Shown here: positions 24,011-33,006 of the stretch, piece by piece | Numbering within the stretch: the stretch's first letter is position 1 | How the letters are laid out: each line of letters starts with the position of its first letter | Source: an uncultured Lachnospiraceae bacterium | GTDB taxonomy: Bacteria > Bacillota > Clostridia > Lachnospirales > Lachnospiraceae | Reading direction: 5' to 3' | Length of the DNA stretch: 37,234 bases | NCBI GenBank assembly: GCA_948688495.1 | Contig: CAPQSW010000006.1 | Location: 1-37,234 of the forward strand | The notes under the pieces: model-generated | What the model was told of the DNA's origin: nothing | Seen by the model: the letters and a program-made list of their open reading frames with translations, nothing else | Databases searched by the model: none | Translations under genes and position numbers: made by a program

Positions 24011-27000
24011 CTACTTAACCTTACATTTCTTAACTGCGCTCCATGCTCCATACAGTCTTTGGCCTTTATTATTTTTGTATGCCCGAATCCGAACATAATA
24101 TGTTTTTTTGCTCTTTAATTTTTTCAGGGTAACCTTATTCGTATAGGAACTATATCTTTTGGTTTTCTTCCCTTTTGTAAACGACTTATTCAGCGCATAC
24201 TGCATTTCAAATCCATCCTGTTGTGAAAACCGCGTCCATGAGATTCTCAATTTTTTCTTGCCCGATGTCTTGACCTTGACGCCTTTTACCTGTTGCGGTT
24301 TCTTTACGGTTGGTTGTGTCTGCGGCGTTTCCGGCTTCTTATTCTCCGTTGGATCTTTGACTTCCGGTTTGCCTGTTGTGGTGCCCTCGTTTGGATTTTT
24401 ATTTACAATTACAATACTTGTAACCTGTGTCCCATCCTCTGCCGTTGCAATAATGACTGCCTGCCCTGCTTTCCTGGCGGTAATCATTCCATCCTCTACT
24501 GTTGCAACCTCTTCATTTGTACTTTCCCATCGACAGTTGATGTCTGCGTCTCCATAATATGTATACAGAATATCCTTGTCATTTTCATACAAGAAGATAT
24601 ATGGCGATGATATTTGAAGCTTATCCTCCGAATATGCAACCACGCCTTCCACGGAACATTCCGCATAACATGAACCGTTTTTTGACACCGCCCTGAGCAT
24701 GGTTGTCCCCTTTTTCAAAATCTTAATTTCCCCTTCTTCCGAAACAGAAGCCACGCTTTCATCCTCAATATACCAATCAACCTCCCTGTCTGTCGCCTCA
24801 TCGGGATATACTGTCGCTTCCATTTGAATTGTTTCATCAGGGATTCCAATAACTGATGATGCGTTCAGTACAATCGTTTCCGCATCAATGTCCGTCGTTG
24901 TTACCTTCACATTGCAGTAATCTGCATATTTGGCATCTGCCGTACTGACAAGTATCTGCGTCTCCCCTACCTGATTTGCACGAATTACGCCCTCCTCACT
25001 GACAGACGCTATTTCTTCATTCAAGCTATAAAACCTGACGCCAATCCCACTATCCTCATGGCTTAGAAAATACGTGATTTTTGCTTCCTCGCCCCTGTTA
25101 AGATTGTAATTTTCCTTTTTAATTACCAGGGCGCCGTGGTCATCCTCGCCTGACGCAATCAACACAGAAACAAGCTGTGTTTCACTAACATTTTTCCCAG
25201 GAGAAACTGCCATAAACTGCAGCACGGTATTTGCAGATATTTCAAATTCCCCGTCATACTTATTACTGTTTCTTGTCGGAAGCGTCCCGTCTGTTGTGTA
25301 ATAAATCTCAGCGCCTTCTTCCGATGACAGGCGTACGGTTTGTTTCTCGCTGTATACTCCAGATTTAATGCTGCATACCGGCGTCTCTGTAGTCTCTATC
25401 CATTCATAAATCGGATAAACATTTACATCTCCTGAAACCTGATGAAATGCGTAAGTACTCCAGCCTTTAAATACCATTTGTTCCATTTCCTGATGTTCCG
25501 GCTCTCTTGCATCTTTTCCGTATTGCACGCTCTGAACACTTATCTCATTCTCCTTGTTATCATAGAATGTAACCGTGTAAGATATAATCTCATAATTTGC
25601 CTGGAGAACTGTATTATCTGTAACCTCTTCGATTTTTTCACCATCCATGGTCGTCCATCCGACAAATTTATATCCTGTAATTTCTTTTTCCTTTGGATAA
25701 GTAACCGGATCCCCATAAGAGAACACCTGCGTTTCCGCCTCGTTTGTTTCCCAGTTTACGAATGCAACACTATATTTATTCTTCACATACTGTGCTGTAA
25801 CCGTCAGATCATCCCTGACATTCGTAAAACCATAATCCCAACCGACGAAACTATAATGCTCTTTATCCGGCGCTTTTGGAGAAGCCGCACTGCTTCCTTC
25901 CAGAACTTTTTGAACATCAATCACATTACCATCATCATCTAAAAATGTAACTGTGTATTCCGGCTTAGGAGCTATGATTTTTTCCAGAAAAACCGGATTC
26001 TCAGCCCCCTCCAAGGCCAGGCAGACGGAATAGTCGCCCGTTTTTGAGCTAATCTCCTGTTTCGGAATGAATGTATAACTGTAACTGCCATCCGCCCCTA
26101 TCACAGTCTGGCCTACAAATTCATTATTCGAGTCAGATGGTTCATCATTCTTATACACGAGAAGCGCCGCCTGTTTTCCGGCAAGCGAAGGGTCAACTTT
26201 ACCGGATATGGTGTATTTTTTCCCTGTATTGTCCTCAATCTCATCCATACTCGCACGATACCGGTAGCTATCGCGGGTTTCTGCCTTTTTTGTTGCACTC
26301 TCCTCGGCCTTTGCAGTACTCCATTCAGACCAGTCACCCCATTTATTCCAATAGTATGTATAACCTTTGGTTCCATCGCGGTAACGCATCTCCGTGTGCG
26401 TGGTCGGCTGAACCGTGTAAGAATTTTTCAAAAACCAGCATTCTGACCGAAAATGACATCCATAGTCCCCCACATAGTATTTCGTCTGGCCGTTATAAGA
26501 TCCTATTACGCGAAAAGCCGGATGGCTGTCAATAGATGTTTTCGTAAACTCATAGTACTGCCAATTCCCGCCTTCATTGTAATACGAAAAATCAAATCTT
26601 GACGGGTCTTTCCAATAGTAGTATACCCACACCTGATACCCATTATTGTCCGACACATTTCTAGTCTGGACTTCTCTCTTTGTTGTGGCAGTCTCACTGG
26701 CGGAATAATTTGCCCTTGCCCATCCGCTCCAGCCGCCAAAATTCCAATTCGTGTCTAATATTTTTTCCGAAAAAGTCCACCCCTCATTATTTGAGGTTCT
26801 CGTAGCAGACGTCAGCAATTCTTTGAAACGATATTCTTTTCTGGTTTCAACCTCCTTGTTTCCGGCTGGTTTCTCCGGACTCCAATCGCTCCATTCACGT
26901 GCAATCTCTACACTCTCCACTTCTGAAATCGGAATGCCTTTTGAGAAACCGTTTATGATATATAAATCTGCAACAGTAGCGGCTCCTTCATAAGGACAGT

Positions 27001-28807
27001 AAATCTCTACCCCCTTTTTTTCCTCACCTTTTGCCAGAGAAAATGCTTTCGATTCCGTCGAATCCAGCAATTTCCCTTTCGTTGTTTTTAAGGAAACAAG
27101 GGCGCGTCCTTTTGTCCTCTTATTGGGGTTGTTCTTAATGTCATAATTAATAATATATCCGTCCTCATGAAACTCACATTTATTCAACGTAATTACAACC
27201 GGTAAATCATCATTCGCCCATACATAAGTAGCTTTTACGGTTGCATTGCCCTGAACGTTTTTATACTTTTCAGAATCCCATCCGGCAAAAACATATCCTG
27301 TTTCTGCTTCCGGCGGCTCCGGCGCGGCCGCATCGTCTTCAAACAGAACAGACTCCGTCTTTATTGTTTTCCCATCTTTATCCGTAAATACAATTTTATA
27401 TGTATTTCTTTTAAATTGCGCGGTAATTGTACGGTCTGAGGTTACATTGCTGTATTCACCCTTCCATCCGGTGAAAGTATGTCCTTTCCTGGAAACGTTA
27501 ATTGGAGCTGTGGCAGAATATCCATAACGGACCGTTTGTTCGCAGAGAAGATTTTCTTCCCCTTCTTTGTCCAATTCTACAAACCTTACCTTGCTGGGCG
27601 CATGTGCCACAATCGTTTTGTTCAATGTAGAAACTTCACTGTCTTCACTTCCGCGCGCAAATCCCGTAAGTTTGTACTCTCCCTCGTTTGGCAGGGAAAA
27701 GGCCAGCGAAGCGGCATTGTATGTGGAAGTGGTCAGCGTCTTTGTGTAGTTTTTGCCTTTCGTCTGTGTGATAGTGAGGGAATAACCTTGTGTCGCATTG
27801 GGATCGCTCCCCCAGCTCACAGTAACTGCATCTCCAACCGCATAGTCTTTTTTAGACACGCTAAAGGAAGGCGGGTTCGGCTTCTCTGTTCCGGTAGTTC
27901 GATCATTAATCCAATCTGTATAATATGTTGTACCACCAATATTCACATAGATCTGCCAAGAATATACATGACCAGCTCGTAGTGTAACCCCGCAATCTTT
28001 ATTTATATCAAACCACACATCACCAGATGGTGCATATGGATGACTATGCATTTCTTCTTTGCGTGCCACAACAGTATTGCCATCTTTTACAGTAATACCG
28101 CACACTGTCATCCTCTTGATACTGGGATTATAGTAATGGGCTTTCATCACCATGTTGTGGTCATATTTCTCAGCCCAGACTGCTCTTACTGAACCTTGAG
28201 CAACCGGGGCAGGGGCAGAACCTGAACCAGTTAAATACACAAATCCCAAAAAACCATTCGACTTTATCTCCCCCTTACTAATAGCATGTATTGCACAATG
28301 TCCATTATTAGGATTTATAGCAGTCCAACTTCCCCAATTTTTATACGCATTTCCGTTTTTATCATTATTCAACCCACCTTCGCTTATATAGGCAGTATCC
28401 CCTTCTAACTTTTCCAATATTGCCACATGTCCACTATAACATATAAGTGCTGGTGCTTTTATTTCCTGACCTCTTTCTAAACCATATGTTTTATACTGCT
28501 TATTGTACCAATTTTGTCCTGAATATATCATAGATATATTTTTATTTGTTATTTGCCTTGCTCTTGCGGATGCAAACCAAGCGCACCCATTTGATTTATA
28601 TGCATTTTCTCCCCATGTTGGAATTTTTGAAAAATCACTATAAGGAGATCCCATAATATCAATACTTATCCCCCCGGTTCCGTTATTAGCAATTGTATAA
28701 CTCGCCGCCTTTACTTCCTGATAATCATACATTGGCACACATGTCAATATCATCACTGCCACAAGAAGCCTTGCAATCCATTTCTTCCAATTTCCTTTCG
28801 TTTTCAT
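24011..28807 (-). CDS. Giant secreted CHAP-domain surface protein with InlB, Ig-like and Fn3 repeats
   Basis: 1598 residues, AAGGAGG before ATG 28807. Order: signal peptide (1-35); CHAP amidase/endopeptidase domain (about 60-195) with Cys75 (N-G-C-A-W-F) and His127 (S-G-H-V-A-I); Ig/Fn3-like domains (about 205-400); InlB-type repeats (about 405-530); three W-S-x-W segments each ending E-x-x-T-R (about 638-660, 692-717, 823-850); a beta domain; three more InlB-type repeats (about 950-1137); chitobiase-C-like domain (about 1140-1215, Y-Y-T-T-D-G-T-L-P-T); Big2-like domains (about 1220-1470); Pro/Thr linker; Lys-rich Fn3-like C-terminus. CHAP domains cut peptidoglycan cross-bridges or amide bonds. 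No LPXTG motif. Confidence 0.8.
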   Translation of the reverse strand: MKTKGNWKKWIARLLVAVMILTCVPMYDYQEVKAASYTIANNGTGGISIDIMGSPYSDFSKIPTWGENAYKSNGCAWFASARARQITNKNISMIYSGQNWYNKQYKTYGLERGQEIKAPALICYSGHVAILEKLEGDTAYISEGGLNNDKNGNAYKNWGSWTAINPNNGHCAIHAISKGEIKSNGFLGFVYLTGSGSAPAPVAQGSVRAVWAEKYDHNMVMKAHYYNPSIKRMTVCGITVKDGNTVVARKEEMHSHPYAPSGDVWFDINKDCGVTLRAGHVYSWQIYVNIGGTTYYTDWINDRTTGTEKPNPPSFSVSKKDYAVGDAVTVSWGSDPNATQGYSLTITQTKGKNYTKTLTTSTYNAASLAFSLPNEGEYKLTGFARGSEDSEVSTLNKTIVAHAPSKVRFVELDKEGEENLLCEQTVRYGYSATAPINVSRKGHTFTGWKGEYSNVTSDRTITAQFKRNTYKIVFTDKDGKTIKTESVLFEDDAAAPEPPEAETGYVFAGWDSEKYKNVQGNATVKATYVWANDDLPVVITLNKCEFHEDGYIINYDIKNNPNKRTKGRALVSLKTTKGKLLDSTESKAFSLAKGEEKKGVEIYCPYEGAATVADLYIINGFSKGIPISEVESVEIAREWSDWSPEKPAGNKEVETRKEYRFKELLTSATRTSNNEGWTFSEKILDTNWNFGGWSGWARANYSASETATTKREVQTRNVSDNNGYQVWVYYYWKDPSRFDFSYYNEGGNWQYYEFTKTSIDSHPAFRVIGSYNGQTKYYVGDYGCHFRSECWFLKNSYTVQPTTHTEMRYRDGTKGYTYYWNKWGDWSEWSTAKAEESATKKAETRDSYRYRASMDEIEDNTGKKYTISGKVDPSLAGKQAALLVYKNDEPSDSNNEFVGQTVIGADGSYSYTFIPKQEISSKTGDYSVCLALEGAENPVFLEKIIAPKPEYTVTFLDDDGNVIDVQKVLEGSSAASPKAPDKEHYSFVGWDYGFTNVRDDLTVTAQYVKNKYSVAFVNWETNEAETQVFSYGDPVTYPKEKEITGYKFVGWTTMDGEKIEEVTDNTVLQANYEIISYTVTFYDNKENEISVQSVQYGKDAREPEHQEMEQMVFKGWSTYAFHQVSGDVNVYPIYEWIETTETPVCSIKSGVYSEKQTVRLSSEEGAEIYYTTDGTLPTRNSNKYDGEFEISANTVLQFMAVSPGKNVSETQLVSVLIASGEDDHGALVIKKENYNLNRGEEAKITYFLSHEDSGIGVRFYSLNEEIASVSEEGVIRANQVGETQILVSTADAKYADYCNVKVTTTDIDAETIVLNASSVIGIPDETIQMEATVYPDEATDREVDWYIEDESVASVSEEGEIKILKKGTTMLRAVSKNGSCYAECSVEGVVAYSEDKLQISSPYIFLYENDKDILYTYYGDADINCRWESTNEEVATVEDGMITARKAGQAVIIATAEDGTQVTSIVIVNKNPNEGTTTGKPEVKDPTENKKPETPQTQPTVKKPQQVKGVKVKTSGKKKLRISWTRFSQQDGFEMQYALNKSFTKGKKTKRYSSYTNKVTLKKLKSKKTYYVRIRAYKNNKGQRLYGAWSAVKKCKVK

Positions 28808-28925
28808 AAACCATCCTCCTTAACTATGATTTGTCTTATTTCCTACATCCGTATTTTCCTTGGAGAAGAATACCTTGAATAATACTTATTGCTGAATACA
28901 ATTTCTCCTTCCTGTCATTCAACGG

Positions 28926-30029
28926 TCATCTCTCCACCCAGATAACGCTCCACAGTCCATAGGTCCTGCCCGTGTAAATTCCTCCTGTCTGCCTGCCGCC
29001 ATCCCCATCGTAGGAATATGTCACATATTTTACCTCCTCCAACGGACAGCCCTTGTACATCTTAAAGACCTTATCATCTCTAGGCACATCCTCTATATTT
29101 TCCAGGCATAAATTATCTCTACCCACTAATTCCGGATGATATTCCCTGCCCGTTTTCTCTGACACCAAATCCAGGCTTTCCTCCCGGATTCCATATGCCG
29201 CCTCCAGACATCCCCGGGAGAGTACGCCTGCCCAACCTGCATAATATCGGCACAGACATGCCTCCACCGTCTCGCACCCAAGACCAAGGGGCATACTTTT
29301 TGCATTGGGAAATTCTGCTTTCCTTGCATAAACTCCCTCCAGGGCACAGTAATTTCCGTTCTTTTCCAGATAAATTACACTATTGGGAAAATGTGCATTG
29401 TCATATTCCATATGTTTATTTGCTGCCTGTTTGTCTGGATACATGCGGTAAACAAACATTATATCATCATACCGGGGAGCATAATATTCTATCATTCCGC
29501 CCGGAAACTCCTTTTCTATGCTGCTAAGCTCAGCCTGTGCCTCCTCAACTCTGTGCTCCTGCAAAAATTGTTCAAGATCCACACATTTCGTCTGTTTCCC
29601 CTGCATCTTCTGCAGTATGCTTTCCCATATCTGAAACCTTTTACTGTAGTCCAAGGTCAGAATAAGGTTTTCTTCATCATACGCATAGGGGACTTCCCAG
29701 TACCCCTCGGACTGCAGTATCCTATAATAACCCGCCAGTTTCTTTTTTTCCTGTTTTGTGGGCATATCATTTAAAATACCCGACGCAAAAGTGATTTTCT
29801 GAATGTCGTCCCCCTCTCTTTTTACTCTGCCAAATACATACCAGTCCCCATCCAGCACAGACGAAACATGTTCCCTAAATCCCTCTGTCTTTTCTATTGT
29901 CCCTTCGCTGCCACTTTCTGAAACCGCCTGATAAACCCCTTCATGCCAGCTGTTGTCCATCCTGCATCCGGCTGACAGGCATACCACTGTCAAAAGTGGC
30001 AATACACGCATTATCCATTTCCTTTTCAT
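28926..30029 (-). CDS. Uncharacterised lipoprotein
   Basis: 367 residues. A type II signal peptide ends in the lipobox L-S-A-G-C (Cys at residue 22). The mature part is rich in Glu and Tyr and not recognised; it has F-R-E-H-V-S-S-V-L-D-G-D-W-Y-V-F-G-R near residue 50. ATG 30029 has no nearby ribosome site, but it overlaps the stop of a five-codon frame (ATG-AAA-AAA-CCA-GAA-TGA) that follows GGATGGGG, so it may be reached by re-initiation. Another start is ATG at 30011. It sits 27 bases after a small secreted-protein gene and 118 before the CHAP gene. Confidence 0.75.
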   Translation of the reverse strand: MKRKWIMRVLPLLTVVCLSAGCRMDNSWHEGVYQAVSESGSEGTIEKTEGFREHVSSVLDGDWYVFGRVKREGDDIQKITFASGILNDMPTKQEKKKLAGYYRILQSEGYWEVPYAYDEENLILTLDYSKRFQIWESILQKMQGKQTKCVDLEQFLQEHRVEEAQAELSSIEKEFPGGMIEYYAPRYDDIMFVYRMYPDKQAANKHMEYDNAHFPNSVIYLEKNGNYCALEGVYARKAEFPNAKSMPLGLGCETVEACLCRYYAGWAGVLSRGCLEAAYGIREESLDLVSEKTGREYHPELVGRDNLCLENIEDVPRDDKVFKMYKGCPLEEVKYVTYSYDGDGGRQTGGIYTGRTYGLWSVIWVER

Positions 30030-30056
30030 TCTGGTTTTTTCATGATAATCCCCATC

Positions 30057-30314
30057 CTATTGCCACTTCATCGTATTGTAACCCTGCTTTGGAATCTGGA
30101 TCTTGTAATATGTTGTCCCGGCGCTCTGATAAATGTCTACGGTGCCGTCTTTATCCGTATCTGCGTAGGCGCCCCCCTGCCCGGTTATCCATTTCTTGTC
30201 TTTCATAGTGGTATCTGCCGCAAATGCGGGAACAGACATCATCATGCACGCCAGTGTTATAAGCAATCCTGCCCATACTCTTTTGTTTCCTATTTTCTTC
30301 TCTTTTTGCTTCAT
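30057..30314 (-). CDS. Small secreted protein
   Basis: 85 residues. Signal peptide at about 1-33 (basic start, L-L-I-T-L-A-C-M-M-M-S-V-P-A-F-A-A). The mature ~52 residues contain D-T-D-K-D-G-T-V-D, a calcium-loop (dockerin/EF-hand-like) pattern, then a Tyr-rich beta segment (T-T-Y-Y-K-I-Q-I-P). No family recognised. ATG 30314 has GGAG seven bases upstream. It heads the operon with the lipoprotein and the CHAP protein and has its own promoter/operator region facing an XRE regulator. It could be a ligand, adaptor or peptide effector. Confidence 0.7.
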   Translation of the reverse strand: MKQKEKKIGNKRVWAGLLITLACMMMSVPAFAADTTMKDKKWITGQGGAYADTDKDGTVDIYQSAGTTYYKIQIPKQGYNTMKWQ

Positions 30315-30351
30315 ATCTTTTCTCCTTCTGCATATATTATTGCTATATATT

Positions 30352-30384
30352 TTATAGTTATAGCTTATTATACTACAACTATAA
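30352..30384. promoter_or_regulatory. Inverted-repeat operator over the -10 box
   Basis: TTATAGTTATAG and CTACAACTATAA are 12-bp arms with one mismatch and a nine-base spacer that contains the -10 box of the small secreted protein gene. The position is exactly where a repressor would block the polymerase. The divergent XRE gene is the natural candidate. Confidence 0.6.
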
Positions 30385-30395
30385 AAATATTACAA
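30367..30395 (-). promoter_or_regulatory. Promoter of the secreted protein/lipoprotein/CHAP operon
   Basis: Minus-strand perfect TATAAT (30367-30372) and TTGTAA (30390-30395), 17-base spacer. The leader is about 45 bases. Confidence 0.65.
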
Positions 30396-30412
30396 TTAGA
30401 TTAATTTCTAAT
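30395..30412. promoter_or_regulatory. Second dyad, ATTAGA / TCTAAT
   Basis: Perfect 6-bp arms around TTAATT, touching the -35 box of the minus-strand promoter and lying about 40 bases before the XRE start. It may be a second operator or the XRE gene's own control site. Confidence 0.4.
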
Positions 30413-30452
30413 GTAAAAAATGACAACAAATGAATGGATTGGAGGTAGGAAA

Positions 30453-30770
30453 GTGGAAGAACTGAATTTTGCCTTTATCGGGCAGAGAATACGGGAAGTC
30501 CGCAATGAGAAAATGCTGACGCAGGAATATATCGCAAACAAGACGAACGTAAACGTCTCCCACATCAGCAATATAGAGACAAACAAAGCGAAAGTCTCCC
30601 TTTCGCTTCTGATACGGATTTGCAATGCCTTGGACACAACTTTAGACTATATTTTGGAAAATGAATACCATTCCCCGGATTCCGTCATTGAACATGAACT
30701 GATAAATACCCTTAAGAATATGGACAAACCGCGGCAGGAGACGCTCCTTCGCATTGCAAAAGTATTATAA
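30453..30770 (+). CDS. XRE-family transcriptional regulator
   Basis: 105 residues from GTG 30453, seven bases after GGAGG; an upstream ATG at 30420 has no such site. A lambda-repressor-like HTH fills about 5-65 (I-G-Q-R-I-R-E-V-R, L-T-Q-E-Y-I-A-N-K-T-N-V-N-V-S-H-I-S-N-I-E-T). The remaining 40 residues are helical and may dimerise. It faces the secreted-protein operon with two dyads between them, so it probably represses that operon and perhaps itself. A strong terminator follows. Confidence 0.88.
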   Translation: MEELNFAFIGQRIREVRNEKMLTQEYIANKTNVNVSHISNIETNKAKVSLSLLIRICNALDTTLDYILENEYHSPDSVIEHELINTLKNMDKPRQETLLRIAKVL

Positions 30771-30790
30771 TTTTTTCAATTACATGACAA

Positions 30791-30831
30791 AACACCCTTA
30801 GCCATGAATCTTACCCACAGCTAAGGGTGTT
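30791..30831. terminator. Bidirectional terminator between XRE and HEPN genes
   Basis: AACACCCTTAGC / GCTAAGGGTGTT, perfect 12-bp stem, 17-base loop, then ATTTTCTTTTT on the plus strand and TTGTC on the minus strand. It serves the convergent XRE and HEPN transcripts. Confidence 0.8.
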
Positions 30832-30882
30832 ATTTTCTTTTTACATTTGAATTCAGATACATTGTGGTGCAGCCTTATCAAC

Positions 30883-31299
30883 CTACCGCCCCTGTTCCCT
30901 ACAATACAATTCAACCAACTGAATAAATTGATCCGCTACTGCAACCTGCCTCTCAGATTCTTCCCGACTGGCAATATAGAAATCGTCATAATCACTTGCA
31001 TGACGTATCTCTTCCACCTCACCTATTTTTCTTCCAATCTCTCGTGGAAAAATCTTTGTTTTTACAAAATCTTTATTAAAATTTCCAATTACGTCTTTGT
31101 GGCGCTTATAGGCATTTCCATATAAAGCATGAACCGCATTTATTGCATGAAAAACAGCATAGTAGGCACGATTGTTTGCACTTTTGTATTCCTTCGCTTC
31201 CAGTAAAATCTTCGCTGACCTTAAATTATCTTTCACTGTCTGGATTCGATGCAAACATAAATCTTCTCGCGTCCCCACATCCCCTTTAGGCTGCCCCAT
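30883..31299 (-). CDS. HEPN-domain protein, probable toxin of a MNT-HEPN pair
   Basis: 138 residues from ATG 31299 (GGGGTGG upstream). Helical HEPN fold with N-N-R-A-Y-Y-A-V-F-H-A at about 42-52, an R-x6-H motif (Arg44, His51) as expected for the RNase site. HEPN toxins cut RNA and are silenced by the partner nucleotidyltransferase, which adds AMP to them. It overlaps the partner gene by 14 bases, so the two are translated together. Target RNA is unknown. Confidence 0.85.
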   Translation of the reverse strand: MGQPKGDVGTREDLCLHRIQTVKDNLRSAKILLEAKEYKSANNRAYYAVFHAINAVHALYGNAYKRHKDVIGNFNKDFVKTKIFPREIGRKIGEVEEIRHASDYDDFYIASREESERQVAVADQFIQLVELYCREQGR

Positions 31300-31627
31300 A
31301 AAGAACCACCCCTTCCCTATGGACATTGGCATAAAACGGATAATTAACAAGCCATTTTCTAAAATGTTCCTCACTCTTAGCAATCGGCTTAATATTCAAA
31401 TCATTGTCCAAATTAAAATCATAGGTCATATAAGAAAGTTTCTGGCTGTATGCCTTTAAATCTAATTCAGAAATATCAAGCAATATCATAATATCTACAT
31501 CTGAATCTATTCTATAATCTCCTCTGGCATAAGAACCATACAAAATCACTTCTCTCAAATGCAAACCATATATTTTTTTAATCTCTGAAACATACTGTTG
31601 TATCAAATTTTGCATAGTATATGACAT
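31286..31627 (-). CDS. Minimal nucleotidyltransferase (MNT), probable antitoxin
   Basis: 113 residues from ATG 31627, eight bases from AGGGG; an ATG six bases upstream is too close to it. The polymerase-beta-type motif G-S-Y-A-R-G (31-36) then S-D-V-D-I-M (42-47) gives the metal-binding Asp pair. In known MNT-HEPN systems this enzyme transfers AMP to a Tyr of the HEPN toxin. Gene order antitoxin then toxin, overlapping, is typical. It lies 73 bases after serS and may be co-transcribed with it. Confidence 0.85.
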   Translation of the reverse strand: MSYTMQNLIQQYVSEIKKIYGLHLREVILYGSYARGDYRIDSDVDIMILLDISELDLKAYSQKLSYMTYDFNLDNDLNIKPIAKSEEHFRKWLVNYPFYANVHREGVVLYGAA

Positions 31628-31700
31628 AGCCATGTCCCCTTTCTTCTGCACAAATACATCCTCCATCTGTGCAACAGGCAACAGTACAATTTATGTCGAA

Positions 31701-32990
31701 TCATTTCTCCGGCGGAACAATCTTCTCCTGTCCCCCCATATAAGGACGCAATGCCTCTGGAATCTTCACACTTCCATCCGCACACAGATTATTCTCCAAA
31801 AATGCAATCAGCATACGCGGTGGTGCTACCACGGTGTTATTCAAGGTATGTGCAAAATACTTGCCCTCTTTGCTTGTTACACGGATTTTGAGGCGGCGCG
31901 CCTGCGCATCCCCTAAATTAGAGCAGCTTCCCACTTCAAAATACTTCTGCTGTCTGGGAGACCATGCCTCCACATCCACAGATTTCACTTTCAAATCGGC
32001 AAGATCCCCGGAACAGCACTCCAAAGTCCGTACTGGTACATCCAGGGAACGGAACAAATCTACCGTGTTCTGCCACAGCTTATCAAACCACATCTTAGAT
32101 TCCTCCGGTTTGCAGACAACAATCATCTCCTGCTTCTCAAACTGGTGGATACGGTACACTCCGCGTTCCTCAATGCCATGCGCGCCTTTCTCCTTGCGGA
32201 AACATGGCGAATAGCTCGTCAAGGTCTGCGGCAGCTGGTCCTCGTTCAAAATAGTGTCGATAAATTTACCAATCATGGAATGCTCACTGGTTCCAATTAA
32301 GTATAAATCCTCTCCCTCGATCTTATACATCATGGCATCCATTTCTGCAAAGCTCATAACGCCGGTTACAACATTGCTTCGAATCATAAAAGGCGGTACA
32401 CAGTAGGTAAATCCGCGGTTAACCATGAAATCCCTCGCATAGGAAATCACTGCTGAATGCAGCCTTGCGATGTCTCCCATCAAATAATAGAATCCGTTTC
32501 CTGCCACCTTCCTGGCACTGTCCAAATCCAGCCCCTGAAAATTCTCCATAATCTCAGCATGATAAGGAATTTCAAAATCCGGTGTTATTGGCTCTCCATA
32601 TCTCTGTACCTCTACGTTCTCGCTGTCGTCTTTTCCAATCGGCACAGAAGGGTCGATAATGTTCGGAATTGTCATCATAATCTTTGTGACCTTTTCCTGC
32701 AGCTCCCCTTCCATCCTTTCAAGGTCCGCAAGACGCTCTGCACCTGCATTTACCTGCGCTTTGATTTCCTCCGCTTCTTCCTTTTTGCCTTGTCCCATCA
32801 AAGCGCCAATCTGTTTGGACAGCTTCTTGCGCTCAGCACGGAGTGCATCGGCCTCCTGCTGGGTCTTTCTTGCCTTTGCGTCCAGCTCAATAACCTCATC
32901 TACGAGAGGCAGCTTGCTGTCCTGAAACTTATTACGGATATTTTGTTTTACTACATCCGGATTTTCTCTTAAAAATTTTAAATCAATCAT
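31701..32990 (-). CDS. serS: Seryl-tRNA synthetase
   Basis: 429 residues from ATG 32990, preceded by AAGGAGG; the conserved start M-I-D-L-K-F-L-R-E-N-P fits. The N-terminal coiled-coil arm (about 30-100) binds tRNA-Ser, and the class II core shows T-S-E-H-S-M-I-G, motif 2 F-R-K-E-K-G-A-H-G, G-V-Y-R-I-H-Q-F-E-K and motif 3 near the end (N-N-T-V-V-A-P-P-R-M). It charges tRNA with serine. It begins 16 bases after the ABC permease, with no T-box leader in front, so it may be read from the transporter promoter. Confidence 0.97.
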   Translation of the reverse strand: MIDLKFLRENPDVVKQNIRNKFQDSKLPLVDEVIELDAKARKTQQEADALRAERKKLSKQIGALMGQGKKEEAEEIKAQVNAGAERLADLERMEGELQEKVTKIMMTIPNIIDPSVPIGKDDSENVEVQRYGEPITPDFEIPYHAEIMENFQGLDLDSARKVAGNGFYYLMGDIARLHSAVISYARDFMVNRGFTYCVPPFMIRSNVVTGVMSFAEMDAMMYKIEGEDLYLIGTSEHSMIGKFIDTILNEDQLPQTLTSYSPCFRKEKGAHGIEERGVYRIHQFEKQEMIVVCKPEESKMWFDKLWQNTVDLFRSLDVPVRTLECCSGDLADLKVKSVDVEAWSPRQQKYFEVGSCSNLGDAQARRLKIRVTSKEGKYFAHTLNNTVVAPPRMLIAFLENNLCADGSVKIPEALRPYMGGQEKIVPPEK

Positions 32991-33006
32991 AATTTCCTCC
33001 TTAGGT

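Noticed and set aside
13715..28807. LPXTG sortase anchors on the large secreted proteins
   Set aside because: None of the three large secreted proteins ends with LPXTG, hydrophobic helix and basic tail.
32991..33006. T-box riboswitch before serS
   Set aside because: Only 16 bases separate serS from the permease gene; no room for a T-box.
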